Assembly: GCA_022925895.1 (NCBI GenBank)
Contig: JAKSYS010000157.1
Location: forward strand, 1 to 64,000
DNA length: 64,000 bases
Direction: 5' to 3'
Source of the DNA: Fragilaria crotonensis
Lineage: Eukaryota; Bacillariophyta; Fragilariophyceae; Fragilariales; Fragilariaceae
In this document: positions 31,301 through 41,206 of the stretch, piece by piece
Position numbering within the stretch: the stretch's first letter is position 1
How the letters are laid out: every line of letters starts with the position of its first letter
The notes under the pieces: model-generated
Told to the model about the DNA's origin: nothing
The model's database searches: none
Seen by the model: only the letters and a program-made list of their open reading frames with translations
Translations under genes and position numbers: made by a program

Positions 31301-34300
31301 TCCTTTTCCTTTGGGAGTCGGCGGTTTCTTCGACGGAACTGAAGTTGGTCTCGGCGTCGGAGGAGCCGAAGGCACTGCGGCTGGGGAAGCTGACGGCGCT
31401 TTATCAAGTGGAGACGGCGGTGACGTGGTAGGCTTTGACGAAGGCTTCGGGGTTCCTTTTCCTTTTGGAGTCGGCGATTTCTTCGACGGAACTGAAATTG
31501 GTCTCGGCGTTGGTGGAGCCGAAGGCACGGCGGCTGGGGAAGCTGACGGCGCTTTATCAAGTGGAGAAGGCGGTAACGTGGTAGGCATTGACGAAGGCTT
31601 CGCGGTTCCTTTGGAATTCGGTGCTGGCGTAGACGACGCTGGAAAAGCAGTTGGCGATGATGCGGTTGGCTTCGTAGATGGCTTTGCGGTTTCGTTGGCA
31701 GTCGGACCTCCGTTTGATGGAGTTGTTGGAGGTGACGTTGGTCTCGGCGTTGGAGGTGCGGTTGGCGATACTGTCGGTGCTTTATCGAGTGGAGAAGGCG
31801 GAGAAGTGGTTGGTTTGGAAGTGGGCTTCGCGGTTCCTTTGGAATTCGGTGCTGGCGTAGAAGCTGGAGAAGCAGTTGGCGATGCCGCGGTTGGCTTGGT
31901 AGATGGCATCGCGGTGTCTTTGGAATTCGGTGCTGGCGTAGAAGGAGACGTTGGAGGAGCAGTTGGCGATGATGCGGTTGGCTTCGTAGACGGCTTCGTG
32001 GTTCCACTGGAATTCGGTGCTCCAGTAGTATTGGATCCCGGAGAAGCAGTCGGACTTGACGCCGCAGGCTTTGACGTTGGAGAAGCTGTGGTTAGTGTAG
32101 CTGGTGAAGAAGTCGTTGGCTTGGTCGAAGGCTTCACGGTTCCACTGGAGTTCGGTGCGCCAGTAGTAGTGGATCCCGGAGAAGCAGTCGGACCTGACGC
32201 GGCAGGCTTTGCGGTCGGGGAACCTGTCGGTGTTTTGTCGAAAGGGGAAGGCGGAGAAGTCGTCGGCTTGGCAGTTCCGTTGGAATTCGGTCCTCCGTTT
32301 GGCGGAGCTGTAGGAGCTGAAGTTGGTCTCGGCGTCGGAGGCGCGGTTGGCTTTGCGGCTGGAGAAGCTGTTTGGGCGCTTGCCGGAGAAGTTGTCTGTG
32401 AAGTGGGTGGCTTCGTAAATGGCTTCGCAGTTCCATTGGAATTCGGCGCTGACGAAGGAGTAGATCCCGGAGAAGCAGTCGGACCTGACGCGGCAGGCTT
32501 TGCGGTTGGAGATGTTGTTGGTACTGAGGTTGGTGAGGCTGTCTGTGACGTCGTTGGCTTCGTAGACGGCTTCGCGGTTCCACTGGAATTCGGTGCTCCA
32601 GTAGTAGTGGATCCCGGAGAAGCAGTCGGACTTGACGCCGCAGGCTTTGACGTTGGAGAAGCTGTGGTTAGTGTAGCTGGTGAAGAAGTCGTTGGCTTGG
32701 TCGAAGGCTTCGCGGTTCCACTGGAGTTCGGTGCTTGGCTGGAAGGAGTTGTCGGATTCACTGCTGGCGATGATGTTGGTCGCGGCGTTGGAGGTGCGAT
32801 TGGCTTCGCGGCTGGGGAAGCTGTTTGTGCGTTTGCCGGAGAAGCGGTTTGCGAAGTGGATGGCTTCGTTGAAGGCTTCGCGGTTCCACTGGTATTCGGT
32901 GCTCCAGTAGAAGTAGATCCCGGAGAAGCAGTCGGGCCTGACGCGGCAGGCTTGGCCGTTGGAGAAGCGGTTGTTACTGTGGCTGGTGAAGATGTCGTTG
33001 GCTTCGTTGAAGGCTTCGCGGTTCCACTGGAATTCGGTGCTCCCGTCGTGGTAGATCCCGGAGAAGCGGTCGGACCTGACGCGGCAGGCTTGGCGGTCGG
33101 GGAACCTGTCGGTGTTTTATCGAAAGGGGAAGGCGGAGAAGTCGTCGGCTTTGAAGACGGCTTCGCAGTTCCGTTGGCATTCGGTCCTCCGTTTGACGGA
33201 GCTGCAGGAGCTGAAGTCGGTCTCGGCGTCGGGGGCGCGGTTGGCTTCGCGGCTGGGGAAGCCGTTTGTGCGTTTGCCGGTGAAGCGGTTTGCGAAGTGG
33301 ATGGCTTCGTTGAAGGCTTCGCGGTTCCACTGGTATTCGGTGCTCCAGTAGAAGTAGATCCCGGAGAAGCAGTCGGGCCTGACGCGGCAGGCTTGGCCGT
33401 TGGAGAAGCGGTTGTTACTGTGGCTGGTGAAGATGTCGTTGGCTTCGTTGAAGGCTTCGCGGTTCCACTGGAATTCGGTGCTCCCGTCGTGGTAGATCCC
33501 GGAGAAGCGGTCGGACCTGACGCGGCAGGCTTGGCGGTCGGGGAACCTGTCGGTGTTTTATCGAAAGGGGAAGGCGGAGAAGTCGTCGGCATTGAAGACG
33601 GCTTCGCAGTTCCGTTGGCATTCGGTCCTCCGTTTGACGGAGCTGTAGGAGCTGATGTCGGTCTCGGCGTCGGGGGCGCGGTTGGCTTCGCGGCTGGGGA
33701 AGCCGTTTGTGCGTTTGCCGGTGAAGCGGTTTGCAAAGTGGATGGCTTCGTTGAAGGCTTCGCGGTTCCACTGGTATTCGGTGCTCCAGTAGAAGTAGAT
33801 CCCGGAGAAGCAGTCGGGCCTGACGCGGCAGGCTTCGCCGTTGGAGAAGCGGTTGTTACTGTGGCTGGTGAAGATGTCGTTGGCTTCGTTGAAGGCTTCG
33901 CGGTTCCACTGGAATTCGGTGCTCCCGTAATGGTAGATCCCGGAGAAGCGGTCGGACCTGACGCGGCAGGCTTGGCGGTCGGGGAACCTGTCGGTGTTTT
34001 ATCGAAAGGGGAAGGCGGAGAAGTCGTCGGCTTTGAAGACGGCTTCGCAGTTCCGTTGGCATTCGGTCCTCCGTTTGACGGAGCTGTAGGAGCTGAAGTC
34101 GGTCTCGGCGTCGGGGGCGCGGTTGGCTTCGCGGCTGGGGAAGCTGTTTGTGCGTTTGCCGGAGAAGCGGTTTGCGAAGTGGATGGCTTCGTTGAAGGCT
34201 TCGCGGTTCCACTGGAATTCGGTGCTCCAGTAGAAGTAGATCCCGGAGAAGCAGTCGGGCCTGACGCGGCAGGCTTGGCCGTTGGAGAAGCGGTTGTTAC

Positions 34301-35941
34301 TGTGGCTGGTGAAGATGTCGTTGGCTTCGTTGAAGGCTTCGCGGTTCCACTGGAATTAGGTGCTCCCGTCGTGGTAGATCCCGGAGAAGCGGTCGGACCT
34401 GACGCGGCAGGCTTGGCGGTCGGGGAACCTGTCGGTGTTTTATCGAAAGGGGAAGGCGGAGAAGTCGTCGGCTTTGAAGACGGCTTTGCGGTTCCACTGG
34501 AGTTCGGTGCTGGCGTGGAAGGAGACGTTGGAGACACAGCTGGCGATGAAGTCGGACGCGGCGTTGGAGGGGCTGTAGGCTTCGCGGCTGGAGAAGCTGT
34601 CGGTGCTTTGGTTGGAGTCGCAGTCTGAGAAGTCGTTGGCGAAAACGAAGGCTTCGCGGTTGCCCCGGGAGTCGTTGTCTTCGTTGGAGGTGATGTTTGC
34701 GGAGCGGTTGGCGCTGATGTTGGCTTCACGTTGGGCGGAGCAGTTGGCAACGCAGTGGGTTTTGGACTCGTGTTGGATCCATCTTTGGTTGGGGATGCTG
34801 ACGAGTCCATTACGGTCGGTGTTTGAGATGGCTTACAATCTGGCATGTGTGCTGGAGGTGTATCGAACTGGGGCGACGTTGGAGCTACAGTGGGAGTACT
34901 AGTCGGCCCAGCTGTTGGTGACACAGTGGGTCTCGGGCTTGGAGGAGCAGTCGGCGAATCCGTTGGACGCGGAGTTGGTGGAGTGGTTGGCTTGGAAGAA
35001 GGCTTTGCCGTCGCGGAGGGATCCGGTGCTTGGGAAGAAAGAGCATTAGGGAGGCTAGTCGGTTTTGTGCTCTCACCTGATCCATCCTTAGCTGGATTTT
35101 GGGATGGTTTACACTCTGGCACATGCGTCGGAAGTATATCTAACTGCGGCGAAGTCGGAGGAGCAGTAGGAACGCTTGTCGGCTGACCTGTTGGTGTACC
35201 TGAAGGCCTAGGGCTTGGAGCTGCCGTAGGCTGTGTGGTTGGGGGAGGAGTTGGTACTCCGGTGGGAGGTGAGGTTGGAAAAATGGTAGGCTTTCCGGTC
35301 GGCGAGGCAGTTGGAGCGCTGGTAGGAGGAGAGGTTGGTGATGTGGTGGGTTGAGAGGTTGGTGTCGCTGTTGGAGGAGACGTTGGTGCGTTGGTAGGAC
35401 CAGCGGTTGGAACTGATGTAGGTGTTTTAGTTGGAGCTTTCGTTGGATTAACAGTAGGCGTGTCGGTTGGAGCAACAGTCGGTTTCTCCGTAGGGAGAGA
35501 TGTTGGTGAATCGGTTGGGGCTGAAGAAGGTCTTGGGGTTGGTGAGGCTGTTGGTGCCGCTGTTGGTGAAGCAGTCGGTACGTTCGTTGGGGGAGACGTT
35601 GGTGATGCGGTAGGGTTAGAGGTGGGCGTCGCCGTTGGGGTAGAAGTTGGAACAGCGGTTGGCATTGATGTAGGCGCTGTGGTCGGGGAAGCAGTGGGTA
35701 CCTGTGTGGGGGAAAAGGTTGGAGTTGCGGTAGGGGATGAAGTAGGCCTTGGGGTCGGAGGAGCAGTTGGACTGTTGGTTGGATTAGCCGATGGTCCAAC
35801 ACTCAAGGTTGGAGATTCACTGGGAGAGGAACTTCCCGAAGGATTGCTCGTCGGAAAGTCTGGACGAGGCTGCCTCGCTTCGACTTCATCTAGGAAAGTT
35901 GCTACCACAACCGCAAAAGCTGCGGCGACGAGAAATCTCAT
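28391..35941 (-). CDS. Giant secreted proline/threonine-rich repeat protein 2
   Basis: 2516 residues from the ATG at 35941. The signal peptide is [22 protein letters not shown], then [20 protein letters not shown] as in protein 1. Three zones follow: (i) PTxxPT units like protein 1; (ii) a Ser/Gly/Asn zone with repeated PNSSGT and PNANGT, which contain N-glycosylation sequons, organised in 147-residue units; (iii) eighteen 51-residue Lys-rich units ([37 protein letters not shown]). It ends [26 protein letters not shown] cell-wall, mucilage or adhesive role is plausible. The Lys/Ser-rich units recall silica-associated proteins in composition only, with no shared signature. No intron is seen in 7.5 kb; frame integrity across so many repeats argues for selection. 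Confidence 0.85.
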   Translation of the reverse strand: MRFLVAAAFAVVVATFLDEVEARQPRPDFPTSNPSGSSSPSESPTLSVGPSANPTNSPTAPPTPRPTSSPTATPTFSPTQVPTASPTTAPTSMPTAVPTSTPTATPTSNPTASPTSPPTNVPTASPTAAPTASPTPRPSSAPTDSPTSLPTEKPTVAPTDTPTVNPTKAPTKTPTSVPTAGPTNAPTSPPTATPTSQPTTSPTSPPTSAPTASPTGKPTIFPTSPPTGVPTPPPTTQPTAAPSPRPSGTPTGQPTSVPTAPPTSPQLDILPTHVPECKPSQNPAKDGSGESTKPTSLPNALSSQAPDPSATAKPSSKPTTPPTPRPTDSPTAPPSPRPTVSPTAGPTSTPTVAPTSPQFDTPPAHMPDCKPSQTPTVMDSSASPTKDGSNTSPKPTALPTAPPNVKPTSAPTAPQTSPPTKTTTPGATAKPSFSPTTSQTATPTKAPTASPAAKPTAPPTPRPTSSPAVSPTSPSTPAPNSSGTAKPSSKPTTSPPSPFDKTPTGSPTAKPAASGPTASPGSTTTGAPNSSGTAKPSTKPTTSSPATVTTASPTAKPAASGPTASPGSTSTGAPNSSGTAKPSTKPSTSQTASPANAQTASPAAKPTAPPTPRPTSAPTAPSNGGPNANGTAKPSSKPTTSPPSPFDKTPTGSPTAKPAASGPTASPGSTITGAPNSSGTAKPSTKPTTSSPATVTTASPTAKPAASGPTASPGSTSTGAPNTSGTAKPSTKPSTLQTASPANAQTASPAAKPTAPPTPRPTSAPTAPSNGGPNANGTAKPSSMPTTSPPSPFDKTPTGSPTAKPAASGPTASPGSTTTGAPNSSGTAKPSTKPTTSSPATVTTASPTAKPAASGPTASPGSTSTGAPNTSGTAKPSTKPSTSQTASPANAQTASPAAKPTAPPTPRPTSAPAAPSNGGPNANGTAKPSSKPTTSPPSPFDKTPTGSPTAKPAASGPTASPGSTTTGAPNSSGTAKPSTKPTTSSPATVTTASPTAKPAASGPTASPGSTSTGAPNTSGTAKPSTKPSTSQTASPANAQTASPAAKPIAPPTPRPTSSPAVNPTTPSSQAPNSSGTAKPSTKPTTSSPATLTTASPTSKPAASSPTASPGSTTTGAPNSSGTAKPSTKPTTSQTASPTSVPTTSPTAKPAASGPTASPGSTPSSAPNSNGTAKPFTKPPTSQTTSPASAQTASPAAKPTAPPTPRPTSAPTAPPNGGPNSNGTAKPTTSPPSPFDKTPTGSPTAKPAASGPTASPGSTTTGAPNSSGTVKPSTKPTTSSPATLTTASPTSKPAASSPTASPGSNTTGAPNSSGTTKPSTKPTASSPTAPPTSPSTPAPNSKDTAMPSTKPTAASPTASPASTPAPNSKGTAKPTSKPTTSPPSPLDKAPTVSPTAPPTPRPTSPPTTPSNGGPTANETAKPSTKPTASSPTAFPASSTPAPNSKGTAKPSSMPTTLPPSPLDKAPSASPAAVPSAPPTPRPISVPSKKSPTPKGKGTPKPSSKPTTSPPSPLDKAPSASPAAVPSAPPTPRPTSVPSKKPPTPKGKGTPKPSSKPTTLPPSPLDKAPTASPNATPFVAPSPRPTSAPSKKSPTPKGKGTPKPSSKPTTSPPSPLDKAPSASPAAVPSAPPTPRPTSVPSKKSPTPKGKGTPKPSSKPTTLPPSPLDKAPTASPNATPFVAPSPRPTSAPSKKSPTPKGKGTPKPSSKPTTLHPSPLDKAPSASPNATPFVAPTPRPTSAPSKKSPTPKGEGTPKPSSKPTTLPPSPLDKAPSAFPAAVPSAPPTPRPTSVPSKKSPTPKGKGTPKPSSKPTTLPPFPLDKAPSAFPAAVPSAPPTPRPTSAPSKNSPTPKGKGTPKPSSKPTTLPPFPLDKAPSAFPAAVPSAQPTPRPTSAPSKKSPTPKGKGTPKPSSKPTTIPPSPLDKAPTASPNATPFVAPTPRPTSAPSKKSPTPKGKGTPKPSSKPTTSPPSPLDKAPSASPAAVPSAPPTPRPTSVPSKKSPTPKGKGTPKPSSKPTTLPPSPLDKAPTASPNATPFVAPSPRPTSAPSKKSPTPKGKGTPKPSSKPTTLPPSPLDKVPTASPNATPFVAPTPRPTSAPSKKSPTPKGKGTPKPSSKPTTLPPSPLDKAPSASPAAVPSAPPTPRPTSAPSKKSPTPKGKGTPKPSSKPTTLPPSPLDKAPSASPAAVPSAPPTPRPTSAPSKKPPTPKGKGTPKPSSKPTTIPPSPLDKAPTASPNATPFVAPTPRPTSAPSKKSPTPKGKGTPKPSSKPTTLPPFPLDKAPSASPAAVPSAPPTPRPTSAPSKNSPTPKGKGTPKPSSKPTTLPPSPLDKAPSASPAAVPSAPPTPRPTSAPSKKSPTPKGKGTPKPSSKPTTLPPSPLDKAPTASPAHSPDCKPVETPTANDPQPSPTNNGSNDSPRPSPLPTVSPTAKRTRPPTPRPTSSPTAIPTTRPSKAPTAPPTAKPTPLPSKAPTRRPSKKPTVQSPNIPTAPPTSPQLDKPPTNVPQCKPAHTPTIPY
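28800..31590 (-). repeat. 153-bp tandem repeat array, ~18 units, inside PT gene 2
   Basis: The plus-strand landmark GGAGTCGGCGATTTCTTCGA recurs at multiples of 153 bp (for example about 28866, 29172, 29478, 29631). Each unit encodes 51 residues. Two subtypes alternate: one with [16 protein letters not shown], the other with [16 protein letters not shown]. The mixed order suggests repeated unequal exchange rather than a single amplification. Confidence 0.85.
32500..34500 (-). repeat. 441-bp higher-order repeat array inside PT gene 2
   Basis: Units recur every 441 bp (equivalent points at 32974, 33415, 33856 and 34297), with a more diverged unit on the low-coordinate side. Each encodes 147 residues containing [20 protein letters not shown], two versions of [19 protein letters not shown], and [13 protein letters not shown]. 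Neighbouring units differ by a few substitutions only. Confidence 0.8.
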
Positions 35942-36992
35942 TATACGGTTTTCTTCTCAGAGATGATGGATTTGTTGTTCCAAGTCTGACTGTGGAAGAT
36001 AATGGTAACAGAATTGATGGAGAGTGGAGGCAACAGATTGTTGGTCGGATCTTTTGGTAATTATGCTACGTCTTTCGTAGAGTGCATTTGTCCATATCGG
36101 ACATTTTACAATTTGATTCACGATGTTCCTTTTCCGATCTTGGCAGTTAAGTAGACATTCGAGAATTCAGCTTAGAAGGTAATCGGAGTTTCTGAATGGG
36201 TCCTTTTTCTTTCGATTGAACGTCGTATCATAGATACTTCATTGGGCATGGACTCTTCGAAGGGTCCGATTATTTCAGCTAAGCATTTTTTGTGCATAGG
36301 ATCTTTGATTACGTGTTTCGAGTTTGTCTCGTCATCGACATACGAGTGTTCTTCTCCACCAACGGCTGCAAGGAACACATTTCGGATGCGTCACTCGCGT
36401 TTGAAAAATTATTCCAGACGAGCTTCCACTATAAATCAACTAAGTACCCAGTTCGTATATCGACCCAGTAGTTCATTTTCTGGCACTTCAGACAATTTCC
36501 GTATGATGATAGTATGTGACCGAATCCATGTCTCTGAACAAAAATACTTCTCGCGTCTATTCAGACCATGCTGTTGCCTATTGCCTATGTTGCGAACTCT
36601 ATTCGACGTCACTTGTTTTTGTCCCTTGGGAGTTTGCAGTGTCGCAATCCCTCTCTTTAATTAAATGCACGACAGAGTAAGAAATGAAGTTCAAACGAAT
36701 CCAAACGAATCCCGACCATCATGGCCATGGCAATGCTTGGACCCAAGGTCTCCCTCGAACACAACTCCCGGCACACTCACCTTGATGATAGCGATCCGTG
36801 TCTAAATCTGAAATTCATCTGATGCATATACGTATGCGACCAGTAAAATTGCCAAGGACCCTATGCTATCAAGCCTATCGATGGCTAGAGTCATAATTGA
36901 TGGCGTATATACAGCACTCTCAACCGTGAGACTCGTCAAATTTTTCTAGTCTAGTAAAGACTTTATGGAAGTCTCTCAATTCTATCTCAAGT
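35942..36992. other. Intergenic region between PT gene 2 and the ABC transporter gene
   Basis: Promoter and leader of PT gene 2, and 3' flank of the transporter gene. The first part matches 26504 onward. A plus-strand frame at 36242-36664 has no homologous open frame in the duplicated copy and is not credited. Confidence 0.55.
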
Positions 36993-39900
36993 CTAAGATT
37001 GAGCTGATCTAGCCATGTCGCTCAACGCTGCAGCACTTTCTTCGCCAGTGGCATTGACCAACTCGGCGAATATACCATTTTGCTCCAATAATGTGGATGG
37101 CGGTCCGTATTCGACCGCTCGTCCCTTGTCCATCACAACGACAGTGTCATAGTCCATGATTGTGTTGAGTCGATGAGCGACAGTTAGCAGAGTTGTATCC
37201 TTGAATCGAGTACGCAGCATACGTTGGATAAAGGCATCGGTCTCGCCGTCCACAGATGCCGTCGCTTCGTCCATGATCAATATTTTTGGTTTGGCGAGCA
37301 GTGCTCGCGCCAAGCATAAGAGTTGACGTTCGCCCACACTGAAATTGGAGCCACCCTCCTCAACGACGGCTTCCAATACTTTTTGGGGATCTCCTGACGA
37401 ACCACGCAACCTCACAGCCTGGAGTACCTCAAGAATCGCGTCATCTTTGGCCTGACCGAAAGGATCGATGCATTCTCGGAGGGTACCTGGAAACAGAAAT
37501 GGGTCTTGTGGGATAATTCCCAGACGAGAGCGAAGATCTGCCAGACCAATCTTGGACACATCCACACCATCAATCACAATCCTACCGGATTCCACCTCGA
37601 CCAATCGGAATAACGCAACCGTCAAAGTACTCTTCCCAGCTCCCGTTCGTCCCACAACACCACACCGCTTGCCCGGTTCCACACGGAAGGACAGTCCATC
37701 GAGAGCGAGAGGAAGTCCATCTCGGTATCGAATCGACACATTTTGGAATTCGAGTTCTCCCTTGTTTGGCCACGATGGAGATAAACCCACTGCGGGATCT
37801 GTCGTCATGGATGCTTCTTGTGGCAGTGATGCCATGGCATTCACTCTCTCGATGGACGTAATGGCAGCTTCTGCGTCACCAAAGTGATCAATCAAGAAAC
37901 CCAATGTAATTGTAAAGTTGGACGACCATATAATCAACAGGGCGACGATTCCTGCCGGCAGCTGAAGTACTCCATTCATGGTAATTACAAGCATGGTGGC
38001 GACCAGAGTGATGAGCGCACCCAAGACCTCGATTCTAACACCAAGCCAGCGTTGGGCGGATATAAAGTTGAGGACAGCGGATGAGTTAATGTCAGCGGCA
38101 GATTGGAACTTCTCCACGAAGAAACCACGTTTTCGAAAGACCTTGATCGTAGCAGATCCGTCAAGAGCCTCAGCCAGCATGGCCTGGATGGGAGATCTTG
38201 ATACAGCGTCAATTCGTTGCAAGTCAGCTCCTGATCTTCGATAGTGTAGAAGAAGGAACACATAGACAATCATGACGGGCACGAGAGCAACAAGCATGTA
38301 GGGGATGATGAGAACCATAATGATGACAGATGCAGTGAACCAACTTGACGCAATCATAAGGACAGACATTGCCTCCGTTAGTGTCAGATCAATCACTTCA
38401 GTGTCATACGTGAAGCGGTTGATGATCCGGCCCATGGGCGTGGTTTCAAAGTACTCCATCGGTGCACCCAACACTCGGTACAGCATGGCAAAGAAGACAT
38501 TCTTAGCACACCGAGCTCCACCGCTGACAGCCCACTGAGATCGGACAAATGTAGCAACAATCGAGACCAGTAAAATGAGGGCGTAAACTGCAATGTAACT
38601 GAACTGTGCTTCCCGGCCACTGGATTGTGCTTGAAACTCAACTCCAAACACTTGCTTGGGTTGGACGGCGGCTGAAGTCCAGAAAGCCAACCAGTATTCT
38701 GTCGCAACATAGAAGAAGCGATCAATACCCATGACCACTACTTGGATTGTAAAGAAAGGCAAGCCACCGGCATATTTGAACCACAGTGTCCACGTTCTCA
38801 AACTTGAAAGACCGTGCTCTCTGGATTCAACGGCAATGAGCTCCCCGTTCGCCTTTTCTGTCTCTTGCGTCAAAGAGGGTAATTCGACTTTTGCGGCATC
38901 GACAACTTTGGCATTGTAGTTACTTCCATTGCCATTCTCGTCGACACTTGTCTCTTGCACAGATGATCGAATCGCGTCAACCACCATGGCCGTGTTGTTG
39001 TCAGCTGAAGTAAAGTTGGCCAAGGCATTCCAAGAACCTTGGAACTTCATTTCACCGTCCACGATTAGCATCAAATTATCAACGCGATTCAAAAAGTGAG
39101 CTGCATGTGTCACCAACACAATCCCTGACGACGCCAATGGACTGTGAGGAGATTTGAAGAGTCGATCGAAAATCATCTTTCCAGTACCAGCATCCAATGC
39201 GGAAAGAGGATCATCAAAGAGGATCAGGTCGGGTTGCGCATAGGCAGCGCGTGCCAGTGACACACGCTGCTTTTGACCGCCCGAAAGTGTGACTCCACGT
39301 TCGCCGATTTCCGTTTGGTCGCCGGCGGCTCCGAGTTGTTGAATATCTGGTCGAAGACAGCATGCGTCGAGGACTTGTTCGTACAATTCATGATTGTAGT
39401 TTGAACCAAACAAAATGTTGTCTCGAAGTGTCGAGTTGAGTATAAAGGGAATCTGACTCGCATACGACATTCGCCCCGTATGCGTTGTCAAAGATCCAGA
39501 AACAAGTTCCGCTTCGCCAATGATTCCATTGATTAAGCTCGACTTTCCAGCACCTACTGGCCCCACAATCGCGAGTACCTGGCCGCGACGCAGTGTGCAA
39601 TTGATGCCAGATATGTGAAACGAATGTTGAGTGCCATTCTCCACATCACTGGACGATGCTGGTGCAGCACCAACACCAAAGCAAGCATCCTGGGTTTCAA
39701 GAAGGATCGAGTCCTTCTCGTCAATGTCTGGGTCACCAACGGGACCAATCTCTCCGTCTGACATTGCACGTCTCAAAAAGCTGTCGATACGCTTGGTGGC
39801 TTCCAAGGCTTGTCCGAGTTTCCCAATCAAACGTCCCACATAATTGATGGGAAAGCGGAGCGCTGCGAACAACAACAAGACAGTAAACGTCTTGGCTGGG

Positions 39901-41206
39901 GTCAAGATGTTGTTCTCATCCACCAAAACATATGTGACAAAGGTAGCGGCTGTCGCCAGCAATGGAGAGCACACGGTGAAGACAAGTGTCATGGCCCACA
40001 CAAAGAGCTCCCTGCGCAGCAATTTCAACTCTTTGGTTCTCGAGGATTCGATCCAATCTCGATATTTTCCTTCATAATTGTTCAATTTCGTTACCTTGAT
40101 GCCGTTGAGCATAGACTGCTGTGTTTCAATTCTAATGTCTGTAATCAACGCTCGTTGATGTCGTATTCTCCCCATGATCGATGCAATTGCCTTGACAATG
40201 GGAACAAAGATAAATAATATCAACATACCCACCAAAGTTGAGGGTCCCAAGACGACGAGCAAACATATTCCGACCAGGACCATACTCAAAGGACACGACC
40301 ATATCAAATGGCCTTCCATAAAGACTTCATATACCTTTTGAATGTCCACAGCGACCAGATTCGTGACTTGTCCGGAGGTAAGTCCTGCACGGCCGGCAGG
40401 CAAAAGCTGCAAGACTGCCTTATACACGACCGATACCACAGTGGCACGCACCACAATGCCGGCCTTGGTGGACAAATGTCGATGACGGTGGGTGGCAAAG
40501 CCATTCAGGACGGACGCGACGAAAATGAGAACAACGTACGGCAGTCCCTGTTGCACGACACTTTGATATGGATTTTGTTCTAAAATGGTGAGCAATTCTC
40601 GCACCAAGAGTGGGAGAGACACTTGAGCCAATACTGTAACGAGTTGGTTGACTCCGCCAGGAATGAAGTTGGGAGCTGCCAATTTCCAGAATGTCATTAG
40701 TAATCTGTGTTTGGAGTTTTTGGTTTCTTCGTAGTACTTGCTGAGGATGAGAATGACAAAGATGACAACGACGAGTGTGAGCGCATAGGTCTTCCTGGTG
40801 TACGACGTACATACGAGTAGGTCATCCCATGAGCCATGACGGGATAAACTTACTCGAAAAGAGAAACGAGATGGTGTGACTCCATCGATGGAGGAATAAA
40901 GTACAAGTCATCCTGAGTCAGATAGGTTCCATTGTTTTCGCTTTTCACTTCTTGCTTTGCCCCAATGCTTAGCACTCGATTCATGTAGGAGTAGGTGAAA
41001 CGTTGATACCATGCACATAGGAAGGATTGACCAGGACTGCGATGGTCTTCGGGCCATGGCAACATCACCATGTTACGAGTTCGACTCGTACTCAACCCTT
41101 TCATATCATCATCATCATCTTTGGCAGCTGCATCTGTAGCACCATTCGTAGAAGCATTCGATTGTCCCTGTTGCGATGACGACGGTGGACAAGTCATCTC
41201 GCACAT
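36993..41206 (-). CDS. ABCC (MRP)-type ABC transporter, two exons
   Basis: Exon 1 is 40854-41206 and exon 2 is 36993-40740. The 113-bp intron 40741-40853 (GTAAGT..CCTCAG, phase 2) joins SLF-D-KYYEETKNSKH in frame, giving 1366 residues. It is a full ABC exporter without an extra N-terminal membrane domain. Exon 1 carries the cytosolic lead-in (FTYSYMNRVLSIGAK, LTQDDLYFIP) typical of ABCC. TMD1 is followed by NBD1 (Walker A GPVGAGKSS near residue 511, signature LSGGQKQRVSLARA, Walker B LILFDDPLSALD). TMD2 is followed by NBD2 (GRTGAGKST near 1147, VGERQLLCLARAL, ILIMDEATASVD, H-loop AHRLNT). Such pumps export organic anions or glutathione conjugates across vacuolar or plasma membranes; the substrate here is unknown. 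Its 3' end is duplicated as a pseudogene at 27538-27710. Confidence 0.92.

Larger units (their letters stand above)
28131..37183. repeat. Segmental duplication, copy B
   Basis: Counterpart of 23370-27710. It comprises the 3' flank, PT gene 2, the shared leader, and the 3' end of the intact ABC transporter gene. Because the transporter is complete only here, copy B holds the original junction and copy A the truncated duplicate. Confidence 0.8.

Noticed and set aside
28800-34500. Regularly spaced repeats that could be mistaken for a CRISPR-like array
   Set aside because: The units are contiguous, coding, in frame and without unique spacers; the genome is eukaryotic.
30354-34628. Very long plus-strand open frame (1424 codons, Gly/Val/Glu-rich) antisense to PT gene 2
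   Set aside because: It is the complement of Pro/Thr/Ser codons, which lack stop complements. It has no signal peptide or independent features and is broken wherever the PT repeats vary in composition.
36242-36664. 140-codon plus-strand frame between PT gene 2 and the ABC gene
   Set aside because: No features, and the duplicated copy of this flank near 26700-27100 does not preserve it.
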